Positions 1 to 11,500 of a stretch of 64,000 bases of DNA are shown in pieces (position 1 is the first letter of the stretch; each line of letters begins with the position of its first letter). A program made the translations under genes and the position numbers. This DNA comes from Picochlorum sp. 'celeri'. Its lineage: Eukaryota > Chlorophyta > Trebouxiophyceae. The notes beneath the pieces were generated by a model. That model did not search any database and was not told where the DNA came from. It saw nothing but the letters and a program-made list of their open reading frames with translations. The stretch lies in the NCBI GenBank assembly GCA_010909725.1, contig JAACMV010000006.1:434001-498000 (forward strand), written 5' to 3'.

Positions 1-109
1 AATTCATAAATGTACTGTATTTGGCAGGCCTCTCGGATATATATAAACGTTCACTAAAGATATGCTTCCAGAAAAGAAGAAGAAAATGCATGTAAGCCAG
101 AACGTAGTG

Positions 110-1636
110 TTACATAACACATGAAAATACTCGTAAATTGTGATCTGATGCTCCAACAAACAATTCCTTCGCATCTGAGCCCCATGCCACCGAGTGCACT
201 CCCTTTTTAGGAAAATCTGAAATCTGTTTTAAAACAGACCAACCAGTCTTAACACCATACACAGAGACGCCTGCACCCCCAACTGCCAAGAATTGGCCGC
301 TGTAGTCAAACGAGACACATGTTGCACCCGTCCCCTTTGGCTCAAGTGACTGAATACTCTTGAGCTTACGGAGATCCCATACTTTCACACCATCTTCAGC
401 CGCAGATGCCATATAATATCCATTTTCTGAAAATGAAATAGACTTGATGGCACCTGAATGATTGACAAAAGATGCTACAGGCTTTTGATTCCGAGCTTCC
501 CAGATTTTGATATCTGCCTGCTCCGAACCTGTGCAGTATATCAGTCCATCAGGATGCAATGCTGCGGCGGAATATGCAGATGGTGGTTCTGCTTCATCAA
601 CTCCTACGCGCACAAGTCGCTCTTGCCTCTCCAAATCAAACATACACCAGGATCCATCCCCAGCAGCCGAGAAAAAGTAGCCATCTGTTGGGTGCACTTG
701 GACGGAAACCACCTCTGCAGATTTTGCCTTTTTCGAGGATTTGGACTGTACCACATCTGCATGTTCAATAACTGCTTGACAGCTGTATGATGACTGTGTG
801 TCTTGCCACAACCTCACTGTCCCATCACCTGAGCAGGATAGCCATTTCCCAGATTTTGTCACATACTGCACATCAGTGACCCTTTTATCATGACCTTTGA
901 GGACAATTCCTGCAGAAATATTGGCTGTATCTACTATATGCACCGTCGAATCTGCACCTGCTGTTGCCACAAGAGATCTGTTAGGGCACACGGCAATAGA
1001 CAAGATGCCTCCCTTTCTGGTTGCATGCACAGGAAAAGCACCCTGCGATTCGAGTTTCTCAATATCTTCCATAGAAGCCACAGTATCTGAAATCTTCCTA
1101 TCCTTTCGCTTCACACTCAATGCTTTGCTGGTCTTGGTCATGGCATCAATCACAGATGCATCCAATGCCATCCTGGCCTTCTTCTGAGGATGTTCACCAG
1201 CGCCTTCGTCGTCACGCCCTTGAACTGAACTCTTCTTCTCACTACTTTCCAACCGCTTTCTATACTCTTCTCTCTCCCGTATCAACCGCGCAATGACCCT
1301 GGTTGCAGCATCCTGTTGGTACAAGGCATGGCTGAGCTCTTGCCTCGTCTCTTGCAAGCTCTTCCTCGTCTGATACAACTCCAACACTACTGAATCCCAT
1401 TCATTTTGCAGCAATGTCAGCAGACCAGGCACTGAGCATGCACTCTCTGGCCTGGATACCTGTGTATTCCCTCCCTGGACTTCCACCAAGTCGTCAACAT
1501 CAAGAATCTCGTTCGTCACTGGGCACAAACCCGTATCCTTGATCACCTTTTCTATCAATTTTCTCTCAAAGATATGCCCTGTCTTTTTGGATACCACCGG
1601 CTCTTTCGCCACGGTCCCTGAGATGGAGCACAGCAT
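110..1636 (-). CDS. PRP19: Pre-mRNA-processing factor 19 (U-box E3 ligase with WD40 repeats)
   Basis: Intact single-exon reading frame of 508 residues. The N-terminus is a U-box of the Prp19 type: it starts MLCSISGTVAKEPVVS, with the CPVTNE segment and DDLVEV ending the fold near residue 53. A helical segment follows (about 70-135, with LLQNEWDSVVLELY), matching the Prp19 tetramerisation coiled coil, then a basic linker and seven or so WD40 blades from about residue 205 to the end. Length matches the family (about 500). In known systems this protein is the core of the NineTeen Complex, which ubiquitinates and remodels the spliceosome. It is divergent with RPL7, separated by 313 bp. Identification is from family knowledge of the U-box plus WD40 order and is very secure. 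Confidence 0.95.
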   Translation of the reverse strand: MLCSISGTVAKEPVVSKKTGHIFERKLIEKVIKDTGLCPVTNEILDVDDLVEVQGGNTQVSRPESACSVPGLLTLLQNEWDSVVLELYQTRKSLQETRQELSHALYQQDAATRVIARLIREREEYRKRLESSEKKSSVQGRDDEGAGEHPQKKARMALDASVIDAMTKTSKALSVKRKDRKISDTVASMEDIEKLESQGAFPVHATRKGGILSIAVCPNRSLVATAGADSTVHIVDTANISAGIVLKGHDKRVTDVQYVTKSGKWLSCSGDGTVRLWQDTQSSYSCQAVIEHADVVQSKSSKKAKSAEVVSVQVHPTDGYFFSAAGDGSWCMFDLERQERLVRVGVDEAEPPSAYSAAALHPDGLIYCTGSEQADIKIWEARNQKPVASFVNHSGAIKSISFSENGYYMASAAEDGVKVWDLRKLKSIQSLEPKGTGATCVSFDYSGQFLAVGGAGVSVYGVKTGWSVLKQISDFPKKGVHSVAWGSDAKELFVGASDHNLRVFSCVM

Positions 1637-1949
1637 CCTGGATGCCTCTGTTGACTCTACAGCGCACAGAGACTCGATATATATATATATTAGGAGAAAT
1701 GATCCTTTAATAAAATACAGATATGGAGTTTTCCTTAAGAATAAATACGTTGGGATCCTGTTTTATTGGCATGGGGAACATGGATGGTCGATCAATATTA
1801 TCAAGACGGTCAAAGCCAGGACATGAGCGGATCACATTGGCTATCACAGAATGAGACTTCATTCTCCAAATGTCACCAGTTCCCTCGGTGTGGACAGGGC
1901 ATAAAAATTCATCTTATATCATTAAGTGACAATATAGTAGACTAATAAG
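1637..1949. promoter_or_regulatory. Shared divergent promoter region of PRP19 and RPL7
   Basis: The 313 bp between the start codons of PRP19 (minus) and RPL7 (plus) must hold both promoters and both 5' UTRs. It contains a TA-dinucleotide run at about 1677-1690. No other element is recognised. Bidirectional use is inferred from layout only. Confidence 0.45.
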
Positions 1950-2968
1950 ATGGCTCCTGCCGTTCCAGAGACCGTTTTGCGTAAGCGAAAGAGAAATGAG
2001 CAATGGGCCGCTGCAAAGGCCGCAGCCGCTGCCGAGGTATGTATAGCGACTGCAGCGCTTTTCATCTGCACATGTCACTCTGGAAGCATTTGAATATTAA
2101 TGAAATCTATGGATGGTGATAAATACTGGGCTGTTCTCATAAGAAGCTGGAACAGACGTGGCTCGACGGCGCATAGTCTGCCAAGTTGGAGTGCTTCCGG
2201 TCCGAGGCTGGGTGGGATGGGTCTGGCATGCGCACTGTGCGGTTTCGGCGGCGAAGGCCGTGTGTTTTTTTTCTTCTCATGGCATATTGAATGATGTTTT
2301 GTTATTGCTTACACATTTGTTTTTCTGTCATGTAGGCTTCTGCAAAGTCCAAATCTCAGAGGAAGGAAATCTTCAAGAGAGCAGAGCAGTATGTGCAAGA
2401 GTACAGAAAGCAGGAGGCAGACCTTGTGAGACTTCGTCGCGCTGGAAAGGCAAATGGAGGTTTCTATGTCGAGCCTGAGGCCAAGCTTTTATTTGTCGTT
2501 CGTATTAGAGGAATGAACGACGTTGCTCCAAAGACAAAGAAGATTCTGCAGTTGCTTCGTCTCAGACGCATCAACTCTGGTGTCTTCCTCAGGGTGAACA
2601 AGGCAACCTTGAATATGCTGCAAAAGGTCGAGCCATATGTTGCCTATGGATATCCAAATTTGAAGACAGTGAAAGAGCTTGTGTACAAGAGAGGATTCGG
2701 AAAGGTTGGAAAGGATCGCATTGCCTTGACAGATAACAGCATTGTGGAAAAGGCTCTGGGAGAAAGTGGCATCATCTGCGTGGAGGATTTGATTCACGAG
2801 ATTTACACTGTAGGACCAAACTTCAAGCAGGCAAACAACTTTTTATGGCCGTTTAGACTGTCCTCACCAAAGGGTGGTATTGATAAGAAGAGACTGCACT
2901 TTATTGAGGGAGGACAGGCTGGAAACCGCGAGCACTTGATCAACAATTTGGTTCGCAACATGAATTAG
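1950..2968 (+). CDS. RPL7: 60S ribosomal protein L7 (uL30 family), two exons
   Basis: Exon 1 is 1950-2036 (29 codons, start [18 protein letters not shown]), exon 2 is 2336-2968. The intron 2037-2335 has a GTATGT donor and a TGTAG acceptor and is phase 0, giving a 239-residue protein. The N-terminal basic extension and Ala-rich stretch are typical of eukaryotic L7. The core has [18 protein letters not shown] and [20 protein letters not shown], and the end is [11 protein letters not shown]. It is a structural protein of the large cytosolic ribosomal subunit. It converges with RPL18 (147 bp between stop codons). The intron is conspicuously placed in the N-terminal extension. Confidence 0.95.
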
Positions 2969-3115
2969 GGGTTTCATATATAGTATTAGTATGCTATGTA
3001 ATCGTTATTATTACATGATTGAAGTCTATTCTATACGACTATAGCATGGCAGAACACGAGCCTTGCGTGAATGCATGCAAATGAAACCTTGCCAAGCCGC
3101 TCCTGTGTATACATC

Positions 3116-4053
3116 TTAGTTCTTGTAACCTCTTGAACTACGTCTACCACGGGCACGCTCGAATTTACGCCCCTTGCTGCGCACATATGGCTTGGCCTTG
3201 GATCCAGGCACACCAGCAGCTCCAAAGTGCTTGACTGCCTCGCGGCTGTTCTTTGGTCCACGAAGAAGGACAGTGTTGGATCCTGTTGGTGCAATAAGTG
3301 CCAACTGATCGAATGTGATAATCTCTCCTCCGGCCTTGAGGATTCTTGCGCGGGCAGTCTCAGTCACACGAAGGGCGCAAATCCTAAGCTTGGGCACCTC
3401 ATCCATAAAACGAACATCATCTGTCACAGTTCCTACGAGTACTCCAATTTTATCTTCCTTACCAGACATGAACTGAACAAGCTTTGAGAGAGACAATGGT
3501 GGCTGGTTGATCTTGGACATGAACAGGCGCTTCAGAATAACTTTGTTGAACTTGCATTCGGTACGGCGGTCCAGGAATCGGTACAGCTGCATAGCAACAC
3601 ATTGATTAAGCACTAGTATTCGTATGTTTGATCGGATATACATCCATTGCATCTCTCCGAGCGCCCACACATGGAGTCAGAGTAAATCACCAAGCCACAA
3701 ACGCACCTTCACCAAGAGCTTCAAGTAAGGGTTGTCGCTCTTTGGAGCAACCCTCTTGGTCTTCTTATTGCGACCTCCGGCGATAAGATCTACTCCCTAC
3801 AAATAGCATAGAAAACAGCAGTGAGCACTCTTGTCAAGTCTTTATTGCATTCTGCTGAGTGGATTCAGCCTCTCTATGTCTTCAAATACATTCATCATTT
3901 TCATGCATATGCAGTATCATAGTTGGCAACTTAGTCGCAAAGCAACTCATGAGAGGCGTGGGAATCGCCGACGCCGTCACGGCAGCCGTGCGACATTTCC
4001 TGAATATTGCCATCTCCGTGGGATATTCACGGAGTCTCTGATATACGTACCAT
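3116..4053 (-). CDS. RPL18: 60S ribosomal protein L18 (eL18), three exons with the start codon alone in exon 1
   Basis: Exon 3 (3586 down to 3116) encodes [17 protein letters not shown] through the basic C-terminus RGYKN. Exon 2 (3796-3707) encodes [19 protein letters not shown] and NPYLKLLVK. Exon 1 contributes only ATG (4053-4051), followed directly by a GTACGT donor. Introns are 3797-4050 (254 nt) and 3587-3706 (120 nt, donor GTGCGT, acceptor ATGCAG). All joins are phase 0 and give 187 residues against the usual 188 for eL18. The exon 2 and 3 joins are well supported by family sequence. The ATG-only exon is inferred: it is the nearest upstream ATG immediately followed by a strong donor, and the family begins Met-Gly. 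An open frame reads further into intron 2 but that extension does not resemble L18. Confidence 0.92.
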
Positions 4054-4889
4054 ATTGACTACTATAGATGATTTTTTACTGATGGCTCAGTTGGGAAATG
4101 CGATATTTAGATGCAATTCTCTCCCAGGAAGACCTACATTCTTGAAATGGGTGTTTGTCACCGTCAGAGTTCACCTCTGATGGGGGACTACGGCGACTCT
4201 ATTTTCCCGGTCAGGAAGGCCTGTCACGCCTACTCCCTGATGGTATGGCAAGGCATTGCTTATGGCAGATCTTCTGAATCCAGGACTTGTATCATATCAC
4301 CTGTTCAAATGCCATCTGAACTGGAATGATGCCAGTAATTGCACTCAAGGTCCATATGATTGGGTGAACGGCGTCCCAGTCAGTTGCATATCTGAAGCAT
4401 TGCAGGGCTCTCCTCTGCAACCACCCTACCAAAGCAATCATCCTCATTTGCAATAGAACAGGAGATACCATTGACTTTAAATCAAACCCATTCGACGATT
4501 CCTCATCGTTTAGCAATTAGCACTGTCAAGAGACATTATCTACTCCAATAGAGCATAGATGCTCTCTCTGTGCATCTGGCCCAGGTGCAGGGCCATATGG
4601 CCCATGGTGGCCAGCTGGTGGGTGCCCACAATGCATTGGAGTCCCAAGAACGCGTTTTCAATAAATTCAAAGATCCTGGGCCCTCGAATGACTGTCATGC
4701 ACATTTCAATTTAGAAAAAAAAGATTAATCTTTAGCATATTCTGATTCTATCAAACACATCCGTGGGTATCGTACTCTTCCAGGATCTGTGTGTATCTTT
4801 CGGCTCAAACGTCCTCGCTGTCCAGAGCATAGATCAGAGAGTGGCGTAACGCATTAGTATCAATTGAGATCGCTTGAACCATTATCAGC
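4054..4889. other. Intergenic region upstream of RPL18 and of the secreted Cys/Pro-rich gene
   Basis: About 840 bp with only short open frames in several phases. I recognise no domain, RNA gene or repeat. It should hold the promoters of two divergent genes. A short decayed element cannot be excluded. Confidence 0.4.
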
Positions 4890-5815
4890 ATGAATAGAAG
4901 CACTACGCTCGCATTATTGCTCCTCGTCGGGGTGAGTGCTGTGTGCTCACAAGAGTTGCCAACAGAGAGGCCAAAAGACTGTGACGGCTCCACATGTAAA
5001 GGCTGCACACCATTTGTTCCCAAGCCTGGAAAAGCTATCGATAACTTGTGCGGCATCGTTGATGTGTACTTCCCCGTTCCAATTTACGTGGTAAGGAATG
5101 ATACCTCCCCAGGCCAAGAGCTCATCAGTCAGCAATGGGCCTGCTTTGCCTGTTGCACCTTGGGATGCGGATTTGACGAGCCACAAAACACGTGTGCATA
5201 TGATAACTATAATTGGGAGGAAGGACAGACCTATGGATGCACCAAGTGCAGAGGAGGGGATGTTCTCGTGCCCAATGGTGGCAACGTCAAGACAAGTTTT
5301 GCTGACTTGTCTACATCATCAGTCTATAGCGTCATTAATCAGCCATACGGTGGTACGTCTACATGTCCTTCACATTGACTCGCTATTATGAACTATTATT
5401 AAGTATTAAGTAAATCTGTGTCATCATTGGTATTGCAGCATGTGCTCCTGCCGGAACAGCAACCCCATCACCACCACCCATTGTCCCAGTTGAGCCATCT
5501 CCAGTGGCATCTCCTTCGCCTTCTCCTGTACCATCGCCCTCCCCCCAAACGCCTCCACCAGCTCCAAAAGAACAGTCTCCGGAACCAAATGCAATTCCAC
5601 CGACTACAGAAGAACCTGAAAGCTCTCCGGAACCAATCACAAACTCACCTGCTCCAGCACCAGATGCCCAGCCTGAACCATCTCCAGAACCATTCGTTCC
5701 TATTTCAATAGACTCATCATCTCCACCTACACCATCTTCCTCAGGAATGAGAAAGACCATAGCATCTGCGACTCTTGCCATCGCACCAGTGATGATGAAA
5801 TTCATCTTCTTCTAG
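4890..5815 (+). CDS. Secreted Cys-rich / Pro-Ser-Glu-rich protein, possibly GPI-anchored
   Basis: Exon 1 is 4890-5352 and exon 2 is 5439-5815. The 86-nt intron has donor GTACGT and acceptor ATTGCAG, phase 1, and joins to 279 residues. Residues 1-21 form a clear signal peptide (hydrophobic run LALLLLVGVSAVCS). Residues 22-155 are a Cys-rich domain, including ACFACCTLGCGF and YGCTKCRGG. The second exon is a Pro/Ser/Glu-rich stalk of about 100 residues (repeated SPSP and PEPSPEP patterns). The tail after SSSG is hydrophobic (IASATLAIAPVMMKFIFF), compatible with a GPI signal or a membrane anchor. The layout resembles algal wall glycoproteins with Pro-rich spacers, but I recognise no named family for the Cys-rich domain. 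Confidence 0.75.
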
Positions 5816-5923
5816 ATTAAAAGTCTGCAGTGTAAATGAAAAGCCAAAGTATGAAGAGGAGTCATTTGAACTCACATATGGCAATGTAATACCACATTTA
5901 TATAATTTCTGTATCTAATAGAC

Positions 5924-7491
5924 ATGGTTATTATTGGAACAGGGGGTTTGCGAACCTGTGGTGCCTTTTCAGTCCCACAACAAAGGCAACCATTTATCAA
6001 ACCAAAGAGCCGCTTGGTTCGAGCACGTGCGTTCAAATGATGTATTTAAAGATTGTTTTACGGCAGAAGACTCCCCAATGCAGTTTCATGGTTGTTTCTG
6101 AGCAAATGGGACTACGGCGGTGAAGAGCAGCCTCCACTCGACTTTCAGATGATGGCAGTATGGTGTTTGGAGCATTTCTGATGTGTTCTTGGTTATATAT
6201 TGCAGGTAATGGTGCTAAGAATGCTCCTACAGAGTCAGCAGAGACGGTAGAGGAGATTCCAACATATTTTCAACCAGTCCAAGAAGTACAGGTAGGTTGT
6301 TTGACTCTTTTTTGGCTCGACTACATTGGTATTACTGGGTAAATGAGTCTTTCTCTCTCTGTGCATATATAGGAAACTGGGTATCAGGCAGCAGTTGCAC
6401 CATCATCATCGCAGGTGCAGCAGGCACCACAAGAGACCTCTTTCTGGGCAAGCGTCCCACCCCTGGTCTGGATTGGTGTTGGTGTTCTTCTGGCGAACGT
6501 TTTGTCTGCAGCATTGAATTTTGTGAAAGGAGGACCTCAAAAGATGCAGGAGATGGCGATGCAACAGATGATGAAGCAAATGATGAAGCAAGCAGGGGCG
6601 CCAGGGGCAAATCCCTTTGGAGGAGCGAATCCCTTTGGTGGGGCTTCTGGAGCAAATCCTTTCGCGACGCCAATGGGGACGGGTACAAGTCCTTTTGGTA
6701 CAGGATTTCCATCTCCGAATATGACGGCAGAGGCAGCTGGTAGCACGATCGATACAACTGCATCGCCTTCCTCAATGCCATCTCAGGAGCAAAAGCAAGA
6801 GCCAGCAGCCAGAGATACAGTCACAGCAGAGGTGAAAGCCGAGCGTCCCTCATCCAGCCCAAGTGGAACATCTAGTACAAAGAAATCGAACGCATTCGTG
6901 GACGTGGATGTGGACGTGGAGGAGAAAGTACAAAGCTCAACAACAGAATCTAAGCCACCTCCATTCACACCTCCACCACCTTCGGCAGCGGATGCCACAG
7001 CAGATTCATCTGCAGGGAGCATGTTGGACATGTTGAAGAATCCAGAAATGCAAAAGATGCTGTATCCATACCTTCCTGAGCCAATGAGAAATCCAGAAAC
7101 CTTTGAATGGATGCTCAACTCTCCAGAATACAGGGCACAATTGGAGGGAATGCTGTCCCAGCAAATGGGTGCCGCAGCTCCCCAGGCCGTCCAGGACTTG
7201 ATGCAAGATGCTGATATGAGTCCTGAGAAGATGAAGGAGCAGTTTGACGCCCTTGGCATGACCCCAGAGGATTTTGTTCAAAAGGTCATGTCCGACCCCG
7301 ATCTAGCCACATCCATGACAAAGCCAAATGTCATGGCAGCAATAGCAGAGTGTACAAAGAACCCCATGGCCATTTTCCAATATCAAAACGACGAGGAGGT
7401 TATGAGAGTCTTTGAAAAGATGAGTGGATTGTTCCCACAAGCAGCTGGTATGGGGATGCCTGGCATGCCACCAACCCAATCAAATCAATAA
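5924..7491 (+). CDS. TIC40: Tic40-like plastid protein-import co-chaperone, three exons
   Basis: Exons 5924-6026, 6206-6291 and 6373-7491 give 435 residues (Arabidopsis Tic40 is 447). Donors are GTGCGT and GTAGGT; acceptors TTGCAG and ATATAG; the phases (1, then 0) match. Exon 1 supplies a basic, acid-free leader ending KSRLVRAR, as expected of a plastid transit peptide. A single membrane segment follows (FWASVPPLVWIGVGVLLANV). Next comes a Met/Gln-rich and low-complexity spacer with GANPFGGA repeats. The C-terminal Sti1/Hip-Hop-type domain has NPMAIFQYQNDEEVM and the MTPEDFVQKVMSDPDLA segment, matching Tic40. In plants it acts at the inner envelope with Tic110 and Hsp93. Identity rests on the C-terminus; the first exon is an inference. 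Confidence 0.85.
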
Positions 7492-7713
7492 TAATGAGCA
7501 GTTTTGTCGTTGTAAAACATGCACATAATCTACAAAGATGGTTTATCACCCCTATTCCTATCAATAAAACATGTTCATAACTAACGACAGTAGAAGCGCA
7601 ATGCCCAGCCCACTCCAAAGGGTTAATCCTGACCCCAGCACATGGGTCCAGCAGCAACAACAATACCACTCTGGCAATGGATCGCTAATTCATAGAAATA
7701 TTGGTATATAAAT

Positions 7714-8491
7714 ATGCATAATAGATTTCTGGAAGGTTTTTTGAAATCCTGGGGCGTCATTATCGCCTCAGAGATTGGCGATAAGACATTTTTCATCGCT
7801 GCTGTCATGGCGATGAAGAATTCCCGACGAGAGGTGCGTTGGTTTGGATCCATTTGGTATAAGAAAGTATTTAATTAACATATATTTCCTTAATATCGCT
7901 ACATAGGTCTTTGTTGGGGCGATGCTGGCTCTGGCAGCCATGACTGTGCTGTCTTCTTTGCTTGGTTGGGCTGCTCCAAACCTGATATCGAAAACATACA
8001 CTCATTACGCTGCCACAATACTGTTCTTTGTGTTTGGATTCAGAATTTTATATGACGCATATGCGGCGAATGGGGATGGAGAGTCAGAGTTGGTGGAAGT
8101 GGAGAGGGAGTTGGGACAGCACAGCAGTAAAACAAGCTCTGGGAATACGGTTGAGATGGGGAAGGGGAAGAGTCCTGGTGGTGCACAGTCATCTCTGATG
8201 AATATGATCAAAGGTATTGTATCACCCATCTTATTGGAGGCATTTACGTTGACCTTCTTGGCAGAGTGGGGTGATAGAAGCCAGATTGCGACAATTGGAC
8301 TGGCAGCAGCATCAGATGTGCTTGGGGTGACTGTTGGGGGAATACTTGGTCACGGTCTGTGTACAGGTGCAGCTGTTTTGGGAGGAAAGCACCTGGCATC
8401 TCATATTGACGAACGCATGGTGGGCTTGTTTGGAGGAGTGTTGTTCCTCTTGTTTGGGGCCCATTCCCTGTGGAGCGGGGTTCCAGAATGA
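7714..8491 (+). CDS. Gdt1/TMEM165 family (UPF0016) Mn/Ca-type cation transporter, two exons
   Basis: Exon 1 is 7714-7833 and exon 2 is 7907-8491. The 73-nt intron (donor GTGCGT, acceptor ACATAG) is phase 0; total 234 residues. Both family signature motifs are present: EIGDKTFFIAA in exon 1 and EWGDRSQIATIG in exon 2. Hydrophobic segments surround them, with an acidic/Ser-rich cytosolic loop between the two halves (ELVEVERELGQHSS). The family exchanges Mn or Ca for protons in Golgi, or in the plastid for the PAM71/CMT1 branch. No obvious transit peptide is visible, so a secretory-pathway location is my guess. An additional 5' exon cannot be ruled out because the start lies only about 20 residues before the first motif. 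Confidence 0.88.
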
Positions 8492-8568
8492 GACTGCTTT
8501 CGTTTTCTCTTGAATTGTATCGGATCATCGTATATTCATTAATAGTAAAGTACAAGGATACTATACGT

Positions 8569-11500
8569 TTACAGCACGTCTGCTTCCCCACCAAATCCAA
8601 CTTCAAGTTCTACAGATGCCAACTCTGCATCGATTTCATCATCTGTGAGTCCAGCCATTCTCAGCAGTTCCACAAGCCTTGATACTTTAGCTTCCTCTTG
8701 TCCAAGGGCAACGAGAGCTTCGTCCAGGTTATCATCATCTGCGATCTGAAGCCTGCCTGCCGATTCCTGTAGTTTTGCCTCATACTCACGATTCATCTCT
8801 TCCAGCTCATCAATTCTTTCTTGGTCGGATGCGCGAAGCTTTTTAGCCTTGACAAGCTGCAGTTTATACTTTCTTACTTCTTCATCCTTTTGTGATACTC
8901 CTCCTGACAAGGACGCCAGCTGGTGGCGCAGTGATGCCATCTCAGCTTCAAGATCTTCAGTCGAAGATCCCCGTGCTTCATACTTGTGCAGGAGGGCTGT
9001 CAGGTCTTCTATTTCCTGTTGCGACTTTTCTATGGTCGCATTTGCGACACGTAATCTAGTGGAGTAATCCTCACATTGAGACTGAAGCGTATGCTGCATG
9101 TCTTCAAACTGCTCTGCCAAGTTGTGTTTCAGCTGTTCGACATCTTCAATCCTAGATGTTGCCTCGATCAATTCTTGGGATACCTTTGCAAGCTGCTGTT
9201 CCAATTCTGCAACTTGTGCTTGCGCGAAGTCTCTATCCGCCTTTTCTTCCAAGAGAGCATCCTGAGCAGCAGATGCTGCATGCTCCCAGTGTGTGAGTTG
9301 ATCCTCTACTGATCTCAGGCGAGAGAGTTCTTCAGCCATCTCTTCCAGGTCGGATTCTTTTAGACAAAGCTTATTGGCCATGTTTTCCCTTTCTCTGCGC
9401 AAATCTTCAATTTCTTGGACATAAGTCTGTTCTGAGTTTTTCGAATCCTGCTCAAGTTGACGTATTCGCTGCTCCATGGCGCTCTTTTCCATCATAAGAG
9501 TTTCTCTCTCATGTTTGCCATCATCCACTTGTTGCTCTAAGGACTTGCATTCAGCAGTCAATTCATCAACCTGGGCATTCTGAGCCTGTATTTTCTTCTT
9601 TGCTTTCAATAATTTTCTTTCCTGCTCGGAGAGCTTCTCATCAAGCCCCTTTAACTTTGCTTCTTTATCCTCTACCAGCTCCTCAAGGTCAGACATCTCG
9701 TTTCTCAGTTCATCTTTTGCCTTCTCGTATGCTCCTTGGGCAGCCTTCTCGGATAGAGTCACGCGTGCCTCCAGTTGCATAATTTCGGCATCCCGCTCGT
9801 CTAAAGTTGCTTGGAATTCGTCTTCTACCCTCTTTTGGGCTGCTACTGCTTCCAGCCTCTTGCTTTCAACGACATCCCGCTCCTCTTGTAGCAGCTCAAT
9901 TCGTTCCAAAAGTTCGGTAACCTGAGCCATCAGAGTTGCATTTTTTCCTGAAAGAAATTCTGTACTCTCTTTCAACGCAGTAATGTCTTGTTCGGACTCC
10001 CTCAGCAGACCTGCAGAATCAGCCAGGTCCTCGCATTGTCCCTCGAGATCTTGCACATGAGATTTCAAGTCCTGAGCCTCCTTCTCAAGTAAGGTTATTC
10101 TCTCATTGGAATGAGCCAAAGCATCTTCTGTCTCTTTGGAGGCAGCAATCTGTCCTCGGAGTTCAGCCTGCAGAGTATCAATCTCTGTATGGGCATTCTC
10201 CAAGTCTTGCTCCAACTGGGCTTTTTCAGTTGTCTTCTCCTCCATCATTGAATCCAACAAGTTCTGGAGCTCATTGATTTTGTTTTCCTTGTCCTCAATG
10301 GTGCTCCTTGCTTGTTCTAGATTTATATTCAAGTCTTCTAGAATTTCTGTCGTGTCTATTTCTACTTTTTCTGCACCACTACTAGCCATGGCAGTGGGCA
10401 TTGGTAGGCCAACAGGATCACTCTCCCCTACATCGAGTCGACCACCAATCTCGGCATTATCCATGGCTGCACTGGGAATGTGTTTCATTCGAGAATTCTC
10501 GTACGCTTCTTCAAAGCTATCGATTTCTTTTGACTCGGAATGATCATGTTCTTCTTGTTGATGGAACTCGTTGAGCTTATCAAAACTGTCCACCATTGCC
10601 TGAGATTCTTCTTGCATGACATCATCATCGTAGCCTGGTCCTGGGATATTCATATCTTCTTCAATGTCAACAGGAGGCTCTTCTTCTGTTTGCTCTACAT
10701 TATTATAGTTAGTAACGCTATAGGTCTCATATGCATGCTGCACTGCTTCTGGTTGTTGATGGCAGTATGGATCCGCTGCCTCATCCTGCCACTCTGGCTG
10801 GAGAAGAGCAGTAGCATCCTCATCATAACGAGATTTCTCAATGTCATCAGGCGCAAAATGTGCCGCGTCAGACTCCTTTGCCTCAATGTCTTTAGTGGTA
10901 GTAGTAGGTTGAGAATCTCCTGCCAAGTCTGACCCTGGCAGATGAGGCTGCCATGTGTTCTCGACTTTTGCTTCCTTGTATTCAATGGTCACGGCATTTT
11001 CTCTAGTATTGTCATCCTGCCTATGGCTTTCGATATACTCATTCACAGCTCGAGATATCCTCTCTTCCGCCAGCATTTGTTCAAAATCCAACTGGAGACA
11101 CAAGTCCTCGTCATAATTCTCACAGACCCACTCCTTCATCACATCTATCCCATACCCTGATGATCTATAATAGGACCAAAAGCTCAATATCTCTAATACA
11201 ATTGGATCAATAGATTTTGTATCCTGCTGCATCCTGCTGCTGTCTTCTTCTTCTTCTTCTTCTTCTGTATTTTTTCTTCCCATAATATCTGCTACTGGTT
11301 CCTCAATGGATTCTTCTGAATTCTCATTCATAGCAGTAGGCTTGAAGACAGACATTGGACGAAACATATCCCCTCCAGACAATGGAGGAGGCTTGAGTCC
11401 AGCCATAATACCACTAGAGCCCTCTGAAAAACCATCAGCATTCGCTGGTTGCCCAATCCGCAGCGTTGGCATCACTGCATATCTCGATGTCGACCGTGTC

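Noticed and set aside
5386..5805. Minus-strand Gly/Asp/Val-rich 139-codon frame
   Set aside because: Antisense of the Pro/Ser/Glu-rich stalk, which has a signal-peptide exon and splice support on the plus strand.
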